DNA of 64,000 bases from Zygnema cylindricum (lineage: Eukaryota > Streptophyta > Zygnematophyceae > Zygnematales > Zygnemataceae). The stretch lies in the NCBI GenBank assembly GCA_037447655.1, contig JBBHKE010002682.1, positions 51,034 through 115,033 of the forward strand. Reading direction: 5' to 3'. The notes below the pieces were generated by a model. That model was not told the DNA's origin and did not search any database. It was given only the letters and a program-made list of their open reading frames with translations. Below are positions 21,601 through 32,342 of this stretch, piece after piece. Every line of letters begins with the position of its first letter. The first letter of the stretch is position 1. The position numbers and the translations under genes are program-made.

Positions 21601-24600
21601 CAGATTGTGTTAATTTTTCCAAGACATTCTGACCTAGAAAATAAAATATACGGGAAAAGGATCGTCACAACAGCCAATCAATGTCTTAGTTCATTTGGTT
21701 CGTGAGTATTTTATTTCTTCATTCTTACTCGAAACTGCGTCAATTTCCTTTTTTTTTTCCCCTTTTCCTTTCTGCAGTTATACAAATTCTACGACGCCAT
21801 CTCCGCCGTGGCTAACGGCGATTGGACCGACAACCGCCCTCAGATGCCTCTCAATGGACGAGTCGTGTCCACTTTCCTAGCGACCAAGTAACTGCTAGGG
21901 TTTAGGGTTGTCACTTTAGGGTTACCGTTTCGATTGAAACATTTTTGGAGTGAAGAGGCATTTTTTATGTTTCTGTACAGGAATACCATTCCTTCTTTAA
22001 GTTTGATATTGCAGAGTAAAGCTCATTTTATTTGCAGTTCTGTACAGGATATCTTTTCTTTTCCTTGTTTAGGTTTTGGTTTTGGTTTTGCAAAGTAAAG
22101 CCCATTTTATTTGCAGTTAGGGTTTTTAGGGTTTGTTTTTTTTACCGATTGTCTGGAGCTAGGCATAAGTTTAAGCTCCAATGTATTCCCCTCGATTCCT
22201 TGAATAAAAAGAAAAGAAGTTAGATTATATCATTTTTTCTGTGGAAGTATCGTGACACAATTCTTGGATGTTTTTTCCATATTTGTTTGTCAGTTGAACT
22301 TGCCTCTCCCCTTATGGCGCAACAATCTTAAGAAAGGGTTGACAATGCGACACCACAGTCGCTTCCAACTCTTCAAGTCTTTTAAAAATCATTAGAAATG
22401 GTCTCCAGGTTACTATTCATTATGATACATTTCGTAAGATTTTTATGTACCGGAAATGTTCATCAGTATTGTCGATGTTGTTCTAATCATATCAAACCTC
22501 CCAAGAGCTCCATGAATTCTTTTGATAAACTCCATTGACTCCATTGGTTAAGGCTTTGCTACTCTACTCCAAATACCATTTCATGGTAGCTTTCGCTGGT
22601 CCTAAGATCAGTGATCTGTCTTTTTAAAGGGTCTGTCAAATTATGTAGAATTCTCATTCATGCCACTGATTAAACATTTTCTTTACTGGGTATGGCGACA
22701 TATTCTACAAATATGACATTTGTTTCAGTAATAGTATCTATCGGTAACAATATTTCTATCTTTTGAATGATTCACATTTACAAGCTGCAATGTATGAAAG
22801 AAAGGGCATATTAAGTTGACTGACAAAATTAAGCTCTTAATATGTTCGTGCCATGTACAAATATAGGACGTCTGTTAGTTATTTGGTGGCTGCGAAGTGG
22901 ATCTTGTTTTTATATCTGTCAACAGTGTAGGTCGCAGATATGCTTACTAAATCAACGGTTTAAGACGTTTTAATGAAAGGGAGGGAGAAAATTAGGTTTA
23001 ATTTGATTTTACACCGTTTTCACAATAGGTGCATTGTGGTCCGCGCGTCAGTTTGACTGCGCGTTTGTCTTTGACGTTGTTATAGATCAATTTTATTTAA
23101 ATAGTGAGTAGTACAAGTTGACCTAATAGAATGCATGCTACATTTTTCTCGTTAGTAGGAACAACTTGAGGCTTGGCAAGTTCATCTTAAATTCAATTTG
23201 AAACAAGTCATATACAAATACTGCAACTTCAACAATTAGAAAGTAGCTTTGGGAAACCACATCAAATTCAAAACATCCACATTGCTACCACATATCTTCC
23301 GCTTTCTGATTATCATTTCAATACCTTTCGTAGTCCATACAAGGTTCCCATTTTTGTAACTTGACATTTGCATCAATTTGGTAATGGAAGTGGAAAGGAG
23401 AGAAAAACAAAAATACTCTGTGAGTGAGAGAGAGGGAGAGAGAGAAAAGGGGGGCAAGAGGAAGGCCAACAACAAAAAAAAGGAGATAATCAGTGTATGA
23501 AGTAACAAAAATAAACTAATCTTTCCATCAATCAAAATAAATTCCCCTATAGAAACATAAAAACGCTTAGATTTAAAAGGTTTAAATATAAAAGTGTAGC
23601 ATTCTAAAGAGATAGACATAATGAGCCGAGCTTACGCCAACTCCTCCCTCTTATTTCACATACAGAAATGAACTTCACTCACAATATTATTGGCCTCTCT
23701 TTTTCTTCCAACCTATTATTGGCTTCTGGTGCTCCTTGGAGAGAAAGACTTGTTATCTTCAAGTTCTTTTTGAACCGGGAATCATGGCGGCTTCTGTCCT
23801 TTCAATCCTTGTACTTTTGTCGTTTTTTGGAGCGGCATTTGCAAACTCGGGGAGCTTCAACTACTCTGCTTCAGGAGCTGATTGGGCGAGACTACGCCGC
23901 CTTCTCCGTATTTGTTTTATACAACCATAGTTCGGAAGTACAGGGTAGAAATAGTCTTAATGGTATTTTTTAGGAAGGGGAGGAGTAATTTGTTTGGGTG
24001 AATAAAAGTTTGGGGGAGGGGGAGGGGGAGGGGGAGAGGGAATCCAATTAGTTCTCTGTACCAAAGGAGACAGCTTTCGATACAGCTTCAGAGCCATTTC
24101 AGATAACATAAAATGTGACGTGACGAGACAAAAGTGAAAACTGTGACATTCACGGTCGTCAAATAACCTAACAGGCGTACACATGGGATTAAAACCCAAT
24201 AGTATTTCTCAAAAATGTTTCTAGGCAATTGCTTAAACTGGAGGCATACAATCATCGTAAGTTGAAAAGGAAAACTAAACCTTCCCAACATAATTCCTCA
24301 GACAAAAGCTTCAGGAAAATGCGTGATTGAATGCATATGATAACTCAGTTAAAAAAAAAAAAACAAAACAAAACCTTTTGTGCACCTGGAACAGTAAAAA
24401 GCTCACAGTATCAATCACCATTTTCAAAATTGCAACGGAACTAAGAAAAAATAACATCGAATACAATGTAAGAAAGAAATTAAGCTGTGAAGGACATCAG
24501 ATGTGAAGGACATCAGAAGCAATACAAGGCCAAAGTAGCGACAATGTCACATTCTGAGTAATACTAAATGTCAAAATGGTAAGAAATTTTGCCCATCCCC

Positions 24601-27600
24601 CTTCAAACAAAAAATGGTTGGTCGATTTCAATTTCAAAACCTATTCGCACTTTACGAGTAGTCCTACGGTATTCACAAAACTGCACAACACGTACACATC
24701 GAATAGTTACTCTTTCCCTCTAACTCTCCCTCTCCCTCTCACTCTCCCTTTCCCTCTCTCTCTCCCTCCCACTTTCTCCCTCCCTAAACCTCTCCCTTCC
24801 CCTCGCCCTCCATCCGTTTCGCCCTCCCCCTATCTCTCTCTCCCTCTGTGCCTCCCTCCCTCGCTCCCTACCTCCCTCCTGCCTCTCTTTCCCCCCTCCC
24901 TCCCTCCCTCCCTCTTTCTCTATCCCTCTGCCTCTCTCCACCGCTCACAACCTTAACTCGCTCCCTTCATCCCTTCGTTTCCCTCTCCGCCGCTATGACT
25001 AGTGAACTTTGAAGTAACCAGCCGGAAACTTGCCGAACGAGGTTAAAAATATTGCGTGAACTCGCCAACTCCCAAAATTGGATAAAGTTTTGAAACTAGA
25101 TAGCAACAGGTTGAAATGGAACTTTGAAATGTACCTTTGTGTCCTTGTGGCCAATCAAGAGGCTCCAAGTGGCATTCTTATCAGGTCCACCGATTGTCAA
25201 TTTCATACATCCCCCTCAGTATTTACATGTAGTGTCACAGAACAGCCCCTATTTTGAAACTCCAACTCCCGAATAATTCTCGATATTTCTGCACCATTGT
25301 TTTCATCTGTCTCTATTCCAAAATGATTTAACCACACGCATCGTTTTTCCAAATGAATTAAGCCAGATCCCCTGATGTTACTGTTTTCAATACATAATGT
25401 TTGAAGCCGTGAGCAAAAGGAGATATATTCGAGGCCTTTGTCTGTTATACCACCATCATTTGGACGCTCATAAGTCAAACTCAAAAATCGCAAAAAAAGG
25501 AGAGTTTTCCTTCAAGAGAAGGAGAGCTTCATCAGTGAAATCTTCCACTGGCCTGCAACAAACAATATAAACATAAGAGAAACAAAAAAAATGTAGGAGG
25601 ACTGCATATGCCAACTAGCTAACGGTGATTGAATATAACGGAGAAGTGCAGTGTCATGAAAAAACAAGGAACATATTGACATTTCCAAACCATTCACGTA
25701 ATGTTGTTAATACCTAGCCATACAGTAACCACATACCTCATTAAATTTCAAGATACAAAGAACTTGCGTGTTTCAATTCTGTAAAATATATCAACACGAC
25801 AAAAGAATTAACGAATGTCATGAAACTCACCGATGCACTTCCAATCCTCGTAAGCCCTTCACTCCACTCAAAATTCGTCGGAGAGTTTCGTCTCCCACAG
25901 GTGCCCGAAGCTCTTCCAATTTAGGACATCTACTTAGGGCTCCCAAAGCTCTACATAACATTGGATTTGTATAATTTGTGTCACCCCCAAGCACAAAACA
26001 ATTCACATGAACTTTCCGAAGAAGTTTACAAATTGAAAGCAACTCGTACAAACCTTGATAGGAGGTCTCTTCAACCGAAAATCTAACAGAAAAATATATT
26101 TCCTGTAAGAACGGTACTCTATATGAGAATCTTTGGTTGAATTCGAAAAGGCACCTAAGATATTCAAAATCGTTCCTTGAAAAAAAATCCAAAACTGCAA
26201 TTACATTGTCAAAATTTTGGTCCCTTTTACCTCTAACTCCTTCAACAAACAATATTCTTTTGACGAGGGCTCTCCACACTGGAGGTTGTTGATCGGACAA
26301 CTGGAGAGATATCATTCCATGATTTTTAAAAATAAACTGGCTCAAAAGGTATTCGTCTAATGCTGAATTGACATATAGTGATTGAAGAGTAGGGCAATTA
26401 GAAAGTGTCATGAGAGTATTTTTTGATATCTTTGAAAAGACTTTGACAATCTCCAAAGGAGAACCTGCCTTGATAATAGCTTCAACAAAACAATCAACAA
26501 AATCACCCAAACCATGCAAAACAGGCATAGTAACTTCTAACTCACGAATACTATTCAGTTTTAAGTTCGGAAAGCTAAGATCTTGAATTGAAGAACCGAG
26601 TTTAAATTCATTAGTAAGGACCAAAGATGTTAAAGTTGAACACTTGATGATAACTGGCAATGGATCATTTTTGAAAACCACATTCAGAATAAGAGATAGT
26701 CGCCGTAGACCACAAGAAGAACTCAAAAGAAGATCGTTCACACCATTACTAGTGAGTGCACCCTTGGTATGTGATAGAGATATCTCTTGTAAGAGGCTGC
26801 ACCCCGTTCCTATCTGCTTTGCAATTTGGTCGTCAAGAATACAACTATGAAGATCCAACAAAGTCAATTTAGACAAAGTTTGTAGACTCGCCAATGCTGT
26901 CCTTTCAATTTGAAAATCAGGTTCAAAAGAGAGTTGAATTTTCAAAATTTGTAAATTAGACAGTTTAGGAATAAGGGTTGTAAAAACGGAAACGCTAAGT
27001 TTTTCTGCTAAAGGACTGAGATCAAGTTTCTTTAAACCGGGAAACACTTCAGGTATTTCCATGAGCTTGTCGGTTCGTCGACATGTGATTCGCTCACAAA
27101 AATCAAGTACGGCTTGTCGGTGGAATTTGGAAGCTAGTGAAAGACTAAGAAGGTCGAAGTGGTCGTCAAGGAAAGAAATGATGCGAGGAAGGAGATAGAG
27201 ATTGTGGATTACATGTTCCGTGGAAGCCATGGCTAAAGAAAATAAGAAAAAAAGAGGACAAAAGAGAAAAGAAAACAAAAATGAGAGGGAGGAAGGGAGG
27301 GTGGGAGGGAGAGAGGGAGGGAGAGAGAGGGAAGGGAGAGAGGGAGAGGGAAAGAGAGAAGACAAGCAACAAAGATCGAGAGAGAGAGAGATAACAACCA
27401 GGGCGAGGGGGGAAATGCAAAGACAGAGGGAGGGAGAGAAAAAACCCTAATCTTTTCTTACCAAAAACCCTAATGTTTTCTTACCTCCATATTTTCCGAA
27501 CCACTGTCGAAAAGCGACCACATATCGGTCGGCGGAACACGGCATGAAGAAACTTTTCGACCAATCACGCGGATCCGCACCTCTCTGCTGCAAAATCCTC

Positions 27601-30600
27601 TCTTGGGCGTGAAGGAAAAAGGCATCACCTGGAAAAAAAAAAAAAAAAAAAAGAAAGTTAAAAAAAAGTAAAAAACAAAAAAAAAAAAAACGAAAAGGAA
27701 AGAAAGAGAAAAAAAGGAAAATAAAAGTAAAAAAAAAAAGAAACAAAAAGGAAAAGGAAAAAATAGGAAAGAAAAACGGAAAAAGAAAAAGAAAAGTATA
27801 AAAAGAAAAGTAAATGAAAAGGAAAAGATAAGAATAAAAGAAAAAAAAGAAAAAAAAAGTAAAAGAAATGACAACAAAAAAAGGGAAAAAAACAAGAAAT
27901 CAACTTGCCACGTCAGCACCAGATGGGAGAGGGAGAGGGAGGGAGAAAGACGGAGACGGGGGAGGGGGAGGGGGAGGGAGAGGGGGAGGGAGTGAGAGAA
28001 AGAGGGAGATAGATATAGAAAGTCAGAGGGAGAGAGGGAATCTCTCTGCCCCTACCCTCTCCCCTTTATTCTTTATCCAAACAAAAGACGAACATATTTT
28101 GAGGTCAGGACAAAAATACCGTACCGTCGAAAACCTCGTGTGAGTTGAGGTGACTTAAAAACTTCGGAAGCGGGAAGGGACGAGGAGGGAGAGAGGTAGC
28201 TTCATGGACTATAACTCGACTACAACCAGGGGAAGTTGGAGTGATGAATATACTTGTAATCATTCTTGCAGGTTTTCCAAAAATTCCTTGTCTTTTGCAT
28301 TATGAAAAAAAAAAAAAAAGAAACAAGAAAATGAACAAGGAAGCGAAATAAGGAACAAGAAAACAAATAAAGGGAAAGAAACAGAAAAAAATAGAGTTTT
28401 TTTAGTGATACTTACTTACTTTAAAAGTCGATTGTACTTTTCCGGAAAAGTGGATCGGTTTTGCGATTAAGAAGATTTCTTCAATTGAAGTAGATTTTAA
28501 TTGTTTTAGACTTTAGAATTGCTATATAACCACCACAAATAAAAACCAAAACCTAAACTTTTGCAGTTTTATTGAAAAAATTTCGTAGACCGAAGTACAC
28601 CGACCATCGCTATTTAATTGGTAGTGTTAAAAACGTTTTAGAATTAACAACACTGTAATACTTGTTTCGTACTACTTTCTTTTGTAACTTGTTTTGTACT
28701 ACTTTCTTTTGTAACTTATTTTGTACTACTTTCTTTGTAACTTCTTTCGTACTACTTAGGTATACGAATCACTAGAAAAAGTTTAAGTGGACTTGTATTG
28801 ATTAAAGAAGTTATAAAGATTCGCCTCTAGTGGTTATATGTCCCCTTTAATTAAAGGCGACAATGATTTGAAGTAAATTTACTTTTTAAAAGTGGATTTT
28901 AATTCAACTTAAAAAGTTTGGCTCACAATTGACCTTCGACTTCTCCTAAAATACTTGTAAAACCAAAAAGGATAAATGTTTGTAACAAGCTATCCAAACT
29001 TGAATCTGCCAAAACCACTTTTCTGATTTACACATTTTCCAAACTTTTTTCATTTGTTTTTTGTTTCCGTTATTTTCCCACTTTTTCCTAGTTTCCCCAT
29101 TCTTTCCCCAAATTTCCCAATTCGCCCCATATTTCCAAATTTTTACCTGTGTTCCCACATTTTTCCCGTTTTTCCCGTTTTCCCCTGTTTTCCCTCGTTT
29201 TCCCTGCTTCTTCCGGTTTTCCCTGTTTCTTTGTGTTTTCCCCTGTTTCTCCCCATTTCCCCGATGTTTCCCCTTTTCCCCATTTTCACCCGTTTTTCCC
29301 CTTTTTCCCCAATATGTCCCCTTTTCTCCTTTCCTCTTCATTTCCTCAGTTCTCCACCCTTCTGTTTCCTTCTACCCTCCTTTTCCATTTTATCCTTTTT
29401 TCCATTTTACCCTTTTTTTCCCTTTTCCTTTTTTAATGAAAATTTTTCCTTTAAAGTTTTCCCCACTATTCGTAGGAATATCGGCTCAGTGAATTGCATT
29501 AGGGAGTTTTTTCTGCCAAGAAATCAGGCCCTTAGCAAGACAGGACGTTTGTGGGGCTGGTGGTTGGATCAGACCACAGTCGAGGACAGACATATAGAGA
29601 GAGGGAGACCACCTCTTCCGTCTCAGTCACCAGAGGCAAGGGCTCGAGACCGTTCACGGGAAAACCGGTAGTGGGAGAAAGACCGGTAAACCAAATCACC
29701 ATTTCCGCCAGCATCCATCGCCGTCCTCGGCAAATCGAAAACCATCACGAAATCGAATGACGGGTGGCGTCTGGTTGGCTGGTTCATGAGCCGTAGGAAG
29801 ATGGCGATCCTGGGTCGAGGGGAAAGGGAAGGGGAAAGGGGAAGGGAAGAGGAAGGGGAAGGGGAAGAAAGGGAGAAGTCCGGCAATGATCAAGCAAACG
29901 AAACAGACAAACCTAAAAAACCACTTGGGTCAACAAAAAGTCAATGATTTTAACAATTACATCTTCACATATGTATCTTCGCGGCTTTGTCATCACGAAA
30001 AGATTTTTCTATACACCAAAGCACAACCCAAAACTCCAAAAAATCTTTAAAGAACAAAGTCTGTCCGTCCGTCCGTCTGTCTGTCCTCCCTCCCTCCCTC
30101 CCTCCCTACCTACCTGAGCCACAGAAACAGGCACGGCAACAGCGCAGGCTCGGGGCGAGAATTTCGCGGAAGCTTCCGGCCCCTGCTTGGCAGCCTGGGG
30201 AATATTCTCACACGTGCCAACAGGGCCAAAGGACCAGCCGTGGTAGGAGCACTGGAGACGTCCCTCTTCATCGATACGACCCTGGAGGGAGGGAGGGAGA
30301 GAGAGGGAGAGGAAGGAGGGAGGGAGAGAGAGGGAGAGGAGGGAGGGAAAAAAATAATGTAGGTAAAAAGGAAAAAATAGATGCTTACAAATGATCAAAA
30401 ATAGAGGTGAATTATGGCATTTGTAAATTTGTTTTATAAAGGATTGAACAGAGAAATGTATGAAAGGGAAGCATGGATGATTAATTTTACATTAGAAATG
30501 GTGAATTATGTATCAGTAAAAGAGAAACAACAAACTACGAGGGATGGGTATCGTATTGGAATCATAAAGTGTTGAATTGCAATATTCATTTAATGTGGAA

Positions 30601-32342
30601 TAGAAGTAAGTTATCACAAGGATTAGATTGTGATACAACCGTTAGCCATTAGTATGAGAACAGTTTTAGTGTTAATAATTTGATTTCTTGTCCGGGTGAC
30701 GTGGACAATTGTAAACCGCAAGTCAAGCGAAAAAACCATTAGTATTATTTACATTATTCGGTGTTCAGAGGGCAAAAAACGGGGACCGATTTAGTGTTAT
30801 AATTGCTGAGAGCAATTCATGGTTTGGTTGCAATATTTGCTATTCGAGTTGTAAACAAGTCTTTACACATAGATTTTTGAAAAAGCAGAGACATGTCGGT
30901 AGATACCAGAAAGAGAAAAGTATGGGATGAACTATAAACTCCTAGAAACTGTGAAGGGAATGGATTTTATGTACATTTAGTTCGCTGTAGAACAACGAAG
31001 GTGGAAACAATCTCCTATTTATTTAGACCGTGTAGGTTCTTCATTCGAAGACTGCAGTAACAATGAATGGTTCTAACAGGAAAACGTGACTTACTGCAAA
31101 CCATTGATGTAAATAGTGTTACTAACACTATTTTATTATTTTGAGTCAAGAAAACACTACCTGGAATTAGAGTGATTAACTCTAATAGCGATAGACGGTA
31201 TACAATAACAGCTCTATATGTTGTCTAGACAAAAATAGAGATAAATATCAAAGGCAAATGAAATACAACTTATTCCAAAATAAGAAAACCGCAAGAAGAA
31301 AGATCATCGAACGAGAACTTGTACGGGCATAAGAGTATTTACTCTCGTGCCTATTCCTTGGCATAGATTCTTAAACAAAAAGGTAATGTAACAGGATAAA
31401 GTGGTCCAGCCATGTCATCAATGTGGTAAAAAGAATTTTAGTTCCACTAATTGCTCAAATTGATGGTGGATTTTGGTGGCAAAGTTCTTGACACAAATCC
31501 AATGTCAATCCACATGATTTCAGGTGCAATTTCAAAATCAGTTGAGATCTTCTTTTACTCTGTGAGAAAAACAAGGTGTTGTAACCAGAAAAACCAAATA
31601 AAAAGCCATTGATCAGAATAGGTATGACAACATTGATCCATACTAATTATGGTGGGGGGGGGAGGGTCGGAATCTCGTATACTCTCTGGTATGTGACTTT
31701 GAAACGAATATAAAAACAATTTCCAGTCAACCACGATTAAAAAAAAAGGCATTTGAAGTTCCTCATGGATCACAGATCAGGTTGCAAATCTGCTCACTAT
31801 CCTTGTGAAGTTGTGATAACTTCTCAACGGTACAATTTGTTATGCACTTCTGTACACTACAATACTCAACTGTACCTTAAAAAGTTGAAATTACGGCAGA
31901 GTGCACCGTACATCCGTACCTCAGAGAGCGGCACGAGGCGATGCGGGCACTCGTCTACGAACGCGCGCCAGGTACCCGTAACGTCACGCCACAGAACGTA
32001 CGGCCGTCCGAGCACACGTACGGCATGTGGACGTGCAGGGTCCGCGTCACTCTCCACCAAAACTCCGTACCACGCGGAGCGCCACTGAAACTCTGCCACG
32101 TCCTCCGAAGATCTCGTCACGTCACCCTGTGGCACGACTAATTCCACCTCCTCTTGAACTGCAGAGCGGACACTGGTTCGACATGGTTTGTAGCTGACAC
32201 GTGGACGACGCTGGAGAGTCAAAGGCGTTCCTAAGAGGCTGAGAGAGCGAATTGATTTTAGGTCGCGGTGTTTCTTAGAAGTTACTATCAGCGCAGAGTG
32301 TGGATGAGTGTGAGAAAGAAGCGAGCCAGTCATGGCTGCCAT
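18375..32342 (-). CDS. PAO/TIC55-family Rieske oxygenase (chloroplast), multi-exon
   Basis: The gene is assembled from exons on the minus strand: 31920-32342, 30114-30281, a mid-protein part not fully found, about 28125-28291, 27485-27628 and 18375-18697. The start ATG (32342) gives MAAM and an Arg/Ser-rich plastid-transit-like N-terminus. Rieske ligands are CPH (C-x-H) at the end of exon 1 and CSYH (C-x2-H) in exon 2, 17 residues apart. Later exons give TPTSPGCSRVI, FDGDAFFLHAQERIL, ADRYVVAFRQWFGKYG, then the C-terminal CxxC (HTKHCVSCSQALKNID) and two hydrophobic helices. This order is that of pheophorbide a oxygenase, PTC52 and TIC55, which act at plastid membranes on chlorophyll catabolites or in import. 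Which of these it is cannot be fixed. Phases match at every junction seen. The exon for the mononuclear-iron site is uncertain, so a decayed gene is possible. Confidence 0.75.
19524..19533. other. Assembly gap (10 N)
   Basis: Ten N mark a join of unknown true length. It stands directly before a 500-bp CT-rich tract and 5' of the first visible carbonic anhydrase exon. Missing sequence here could hold the 5' exons of that gene. Confidence 0.95.
19534..20050. repeat. CT-rich low-complexity tract
   Basis: Imperfect repeats of CTCTCTTTCCC and close variants fill about 390 bases, then degrade into pyrimidine-rich DNA up to the splice acceptor at 20053. Reading frames through it are artefacts. Confidence 0.9.
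20054..21891 (+). CDS. Alpha-carbonic anhydrase, 3' three exons (5' part missing)
   Basis: Three exons are clear: 20054-20285, 20451-20643 and 21778-21891, with GT-AG borders and matching phases. Exon a gives LLQLHFHGFSEHAIDG and PLEVHFVHQS. These supply the three zinc-binding His (QLHFH and EVHFVH) of an alpha-class enzyme, which interconverts CO2 and bicarbonate. Exon b gives YLGSLTTPGCLEIVEWFVL, with the active-site Thr pair. Exon c gives the C-terminal RPQMPLNGR motif and a stop at 21889. The signal peptide and the QSPI exon are absent upstream; a 10-N gap and a CT tract lie there. The gene lies antisense within the large Rieske intron. A plastid, lumenal or secreted location cannot be judged without the N-terminus. 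Confidence 0.85.
21080..21390. repeat. CCGTACAGTT-type repeat cluster in the carbonic anhydrase intron
   Basis: The word CCGTAC or its complement recurs about a dozen times. A longer unit, GTTCAGTTTATCGGACAGA, recurs as GTTCAGTTTACCGGACAGA near 21346. It lies within the intron 20644-21777. Confidence 0.6.
21892..23783. other. Carbonic anhydrase 3' flank and AT-rich DNA
   Basis: The 3' flank repeats the phrase CATTTTATTTGCAGTT twice (near 22024 and 22103). No gene is recognised in the remaining AT-rich sequence. Confidence 0.5.
23784..23900 (+). pseudogene. Orphan alpha-carbonic anhydrase first exon (signal peptide)
   Basis: ATG at 23784 opens MAASVLSILVLLSFFGAAFA, a typical secretory signal peptide. 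It is followed by NSGSFNYSASGADW, which resembles the mature N-terminus of alpha-carbonic anhydrases (F-x-Y-x-x-x-G-x-x-x-W). A GT at about 23910 could be a donor. No QSPI or His-ligand exons follow in the next kilobase. It may be the remnant of a tandem copy, or the displaced first exon of the gene at 20054-21891. Confidence 0.4.
23931..25202. other. Intergenic DNA with G-rich and CT-rich tracts
   Basis: A GGGGGA tract lies near 24011-24040 and a CT-rich tract at 24710-24960. No exon was recognised. Confidence 0.5.
25203..27230 (-). CDS. F-box/LRR protein, two exons, frame break in exon 2
   Basis: Exon 1 (25831-27230) starts MASTEHVIHNLYLLPRIISF. An F-box-like N-terminus (about residues 8-45) is followed by leucine-rich repeats (LSNLQILKI, LTLLDLHSC, LLQEISLSHT, CPTLQSLYV, CPKLEELRAP, LRGLEVH). 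Such proteins pick targets for SCF ubiquitin ligases. Donor CG/GTGAGT at 25830 joins acceptor TTGCAG to exon 2 (25203-25552), which begins PVEDFTDEALLLLKENSPF, a good LRR. The frame is then lost at a run of seven T (25492-25498). One T fewer restores LRFLSLTYERPNDGG, ITDKGLEYISFCSRLQTLCI and on to a stop at 25203. So this is either a recent pseudogene or a homopolymer sequencing error. The gene lies same-strand inside the Rieske intron, 254 bp from exon 27485-27628. Confidence 0.8.
27270..27435. repeat. GA-rich tract in the F-box/LRR promoter
   Basis: GGGAGGGAGAGAG-type repeats lie just upstream of the F-box/LRR start codon, read from the minus strand as CT-rich. CT tracts near plant transcription starts are common; no more can be said. 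Confidence 0.5.
27485..27628 (-). CDS. Rieske gene exon: FFLHAQE to FRQWFGKYG
   Basis: After a poly-T tract and CCAG, 144 bases code GDAFFLHAQERILQQ, SKSFFMPCSADRYVVAF and RQWFGKYG. The exon ends in phase 1 at GTAAGA. Family members continue with a Gly and a short linker ending in Asp/Asn-Trp, which is found next at 18697. Confidence 0.85.
27631..27900. repeat. A-rich low-complexity tract
   Basis: AAAAAG and GAAAAA repeats lie in the Rieske intron next to the acceptor of exon 27485-27628, where they serve as a poly-T tract on the minus strand. Confidence 0.8.
28125..28291 (-). CDS. Rieske gene exon: SPGCSRVI segment
   Basis: The text ITSIFITPTSPGCSRVI, then FPLPKFLSHLNSHEVFDG, matches the family region between the iron site and the helix FFLHxQE. 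It ends in phase 1 before donor GTACGG and joins in phase to the next exon to read VFDGDAFFLHAQE. The 5' boundary is approximate. Confidence 0.75.
28660..28756. repeat. 27-bp tandem repeat, 3.7 copies
   Basis: The unit is ACTTGTTTTGTACTACTTTC plus TTTTGTA. Copies at 28660-28686, 28687-28713, 28714-28739 (one base short) and 28740-28756 (partial) differ by one to three bases. It lies in an intron of the Rieske gene. Confidence 0.85.
29060..29440. repeat. TTTTCCCC-type minisatellite
   Basis: Irregular repeats of TTTTCCCC, CCCGTTTTTCCC and variants run through 380 bases. All long frames in it are low-complexity artefacts. Confidence 0.8.
29700..29809 (-). CDS. Candidate Rieske gene exon with mononuclear iron His residues
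   Basis: A long pyrimidine tract and CAG precede DRHLPTAHEPANQTPP, and GT follows at 29699. H-x4-H matches the spacing of the two iron-binding His in the family motif D-x2-H-x4-H. The Asp does not fit exactly, and the rest aligns poorly. No exon carrying the preceding V-W and E-N-x-x-D text was found, so this is a weak call. Confidence 0.3.
30114..30281 (-). CDS. Rieske gene exon 2: second half of Rieske domain
   Basis: Acceptor CCTCCAG and donor CAG/GTAGGT bound 56 codons in phase 0. The text GRIDEEGRLQCSYHGWSFGP supplies the second Cys-His pair, and SPRACAVAVPVSVAQ matches the family stretch before the G-x-x-x-V-W strand. Confidence 0.9.
31920..32342 (-). CDS. Rieske gene exon 1: transit peptide and first half of Rieske domain
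   Basis: It codes 141 residues and ends in phase 0 at PLSE before donor GTACGG. After the transit-like region come EFQWRSAWYGVLVESD, VRVLGRPYVLWRDVTG and FVDECPHRLVPLSE, the classic start of a plant Rieske oxygenase domain. The frame is open upstream to 32462, but MAAM at 32342 is the first Met with a plausible transit peptide after it. Confidence 0.85.

Noticed and set aside
25485-25530. Alternative splice acceptor (CTCTTGAAG) rescuing the F-box/LRR frame
   Set aside because: It would keep the frame but delete the well-formed DFTDEALLLL repeat segment; kept only as an alternative in the finding.
27447-27919. Phe-rich open frames on the minus strand
   Set aside because: Only the 27485-27628 exon is real; the rest is the poly-T tract read as Phe/Leu/Ser.
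28946-29671. Pro/Phe-rich and Gly/Lys-rich frames
   Set aside because: Low-complexity TTTTCCCC repeat; no homology to any domain.
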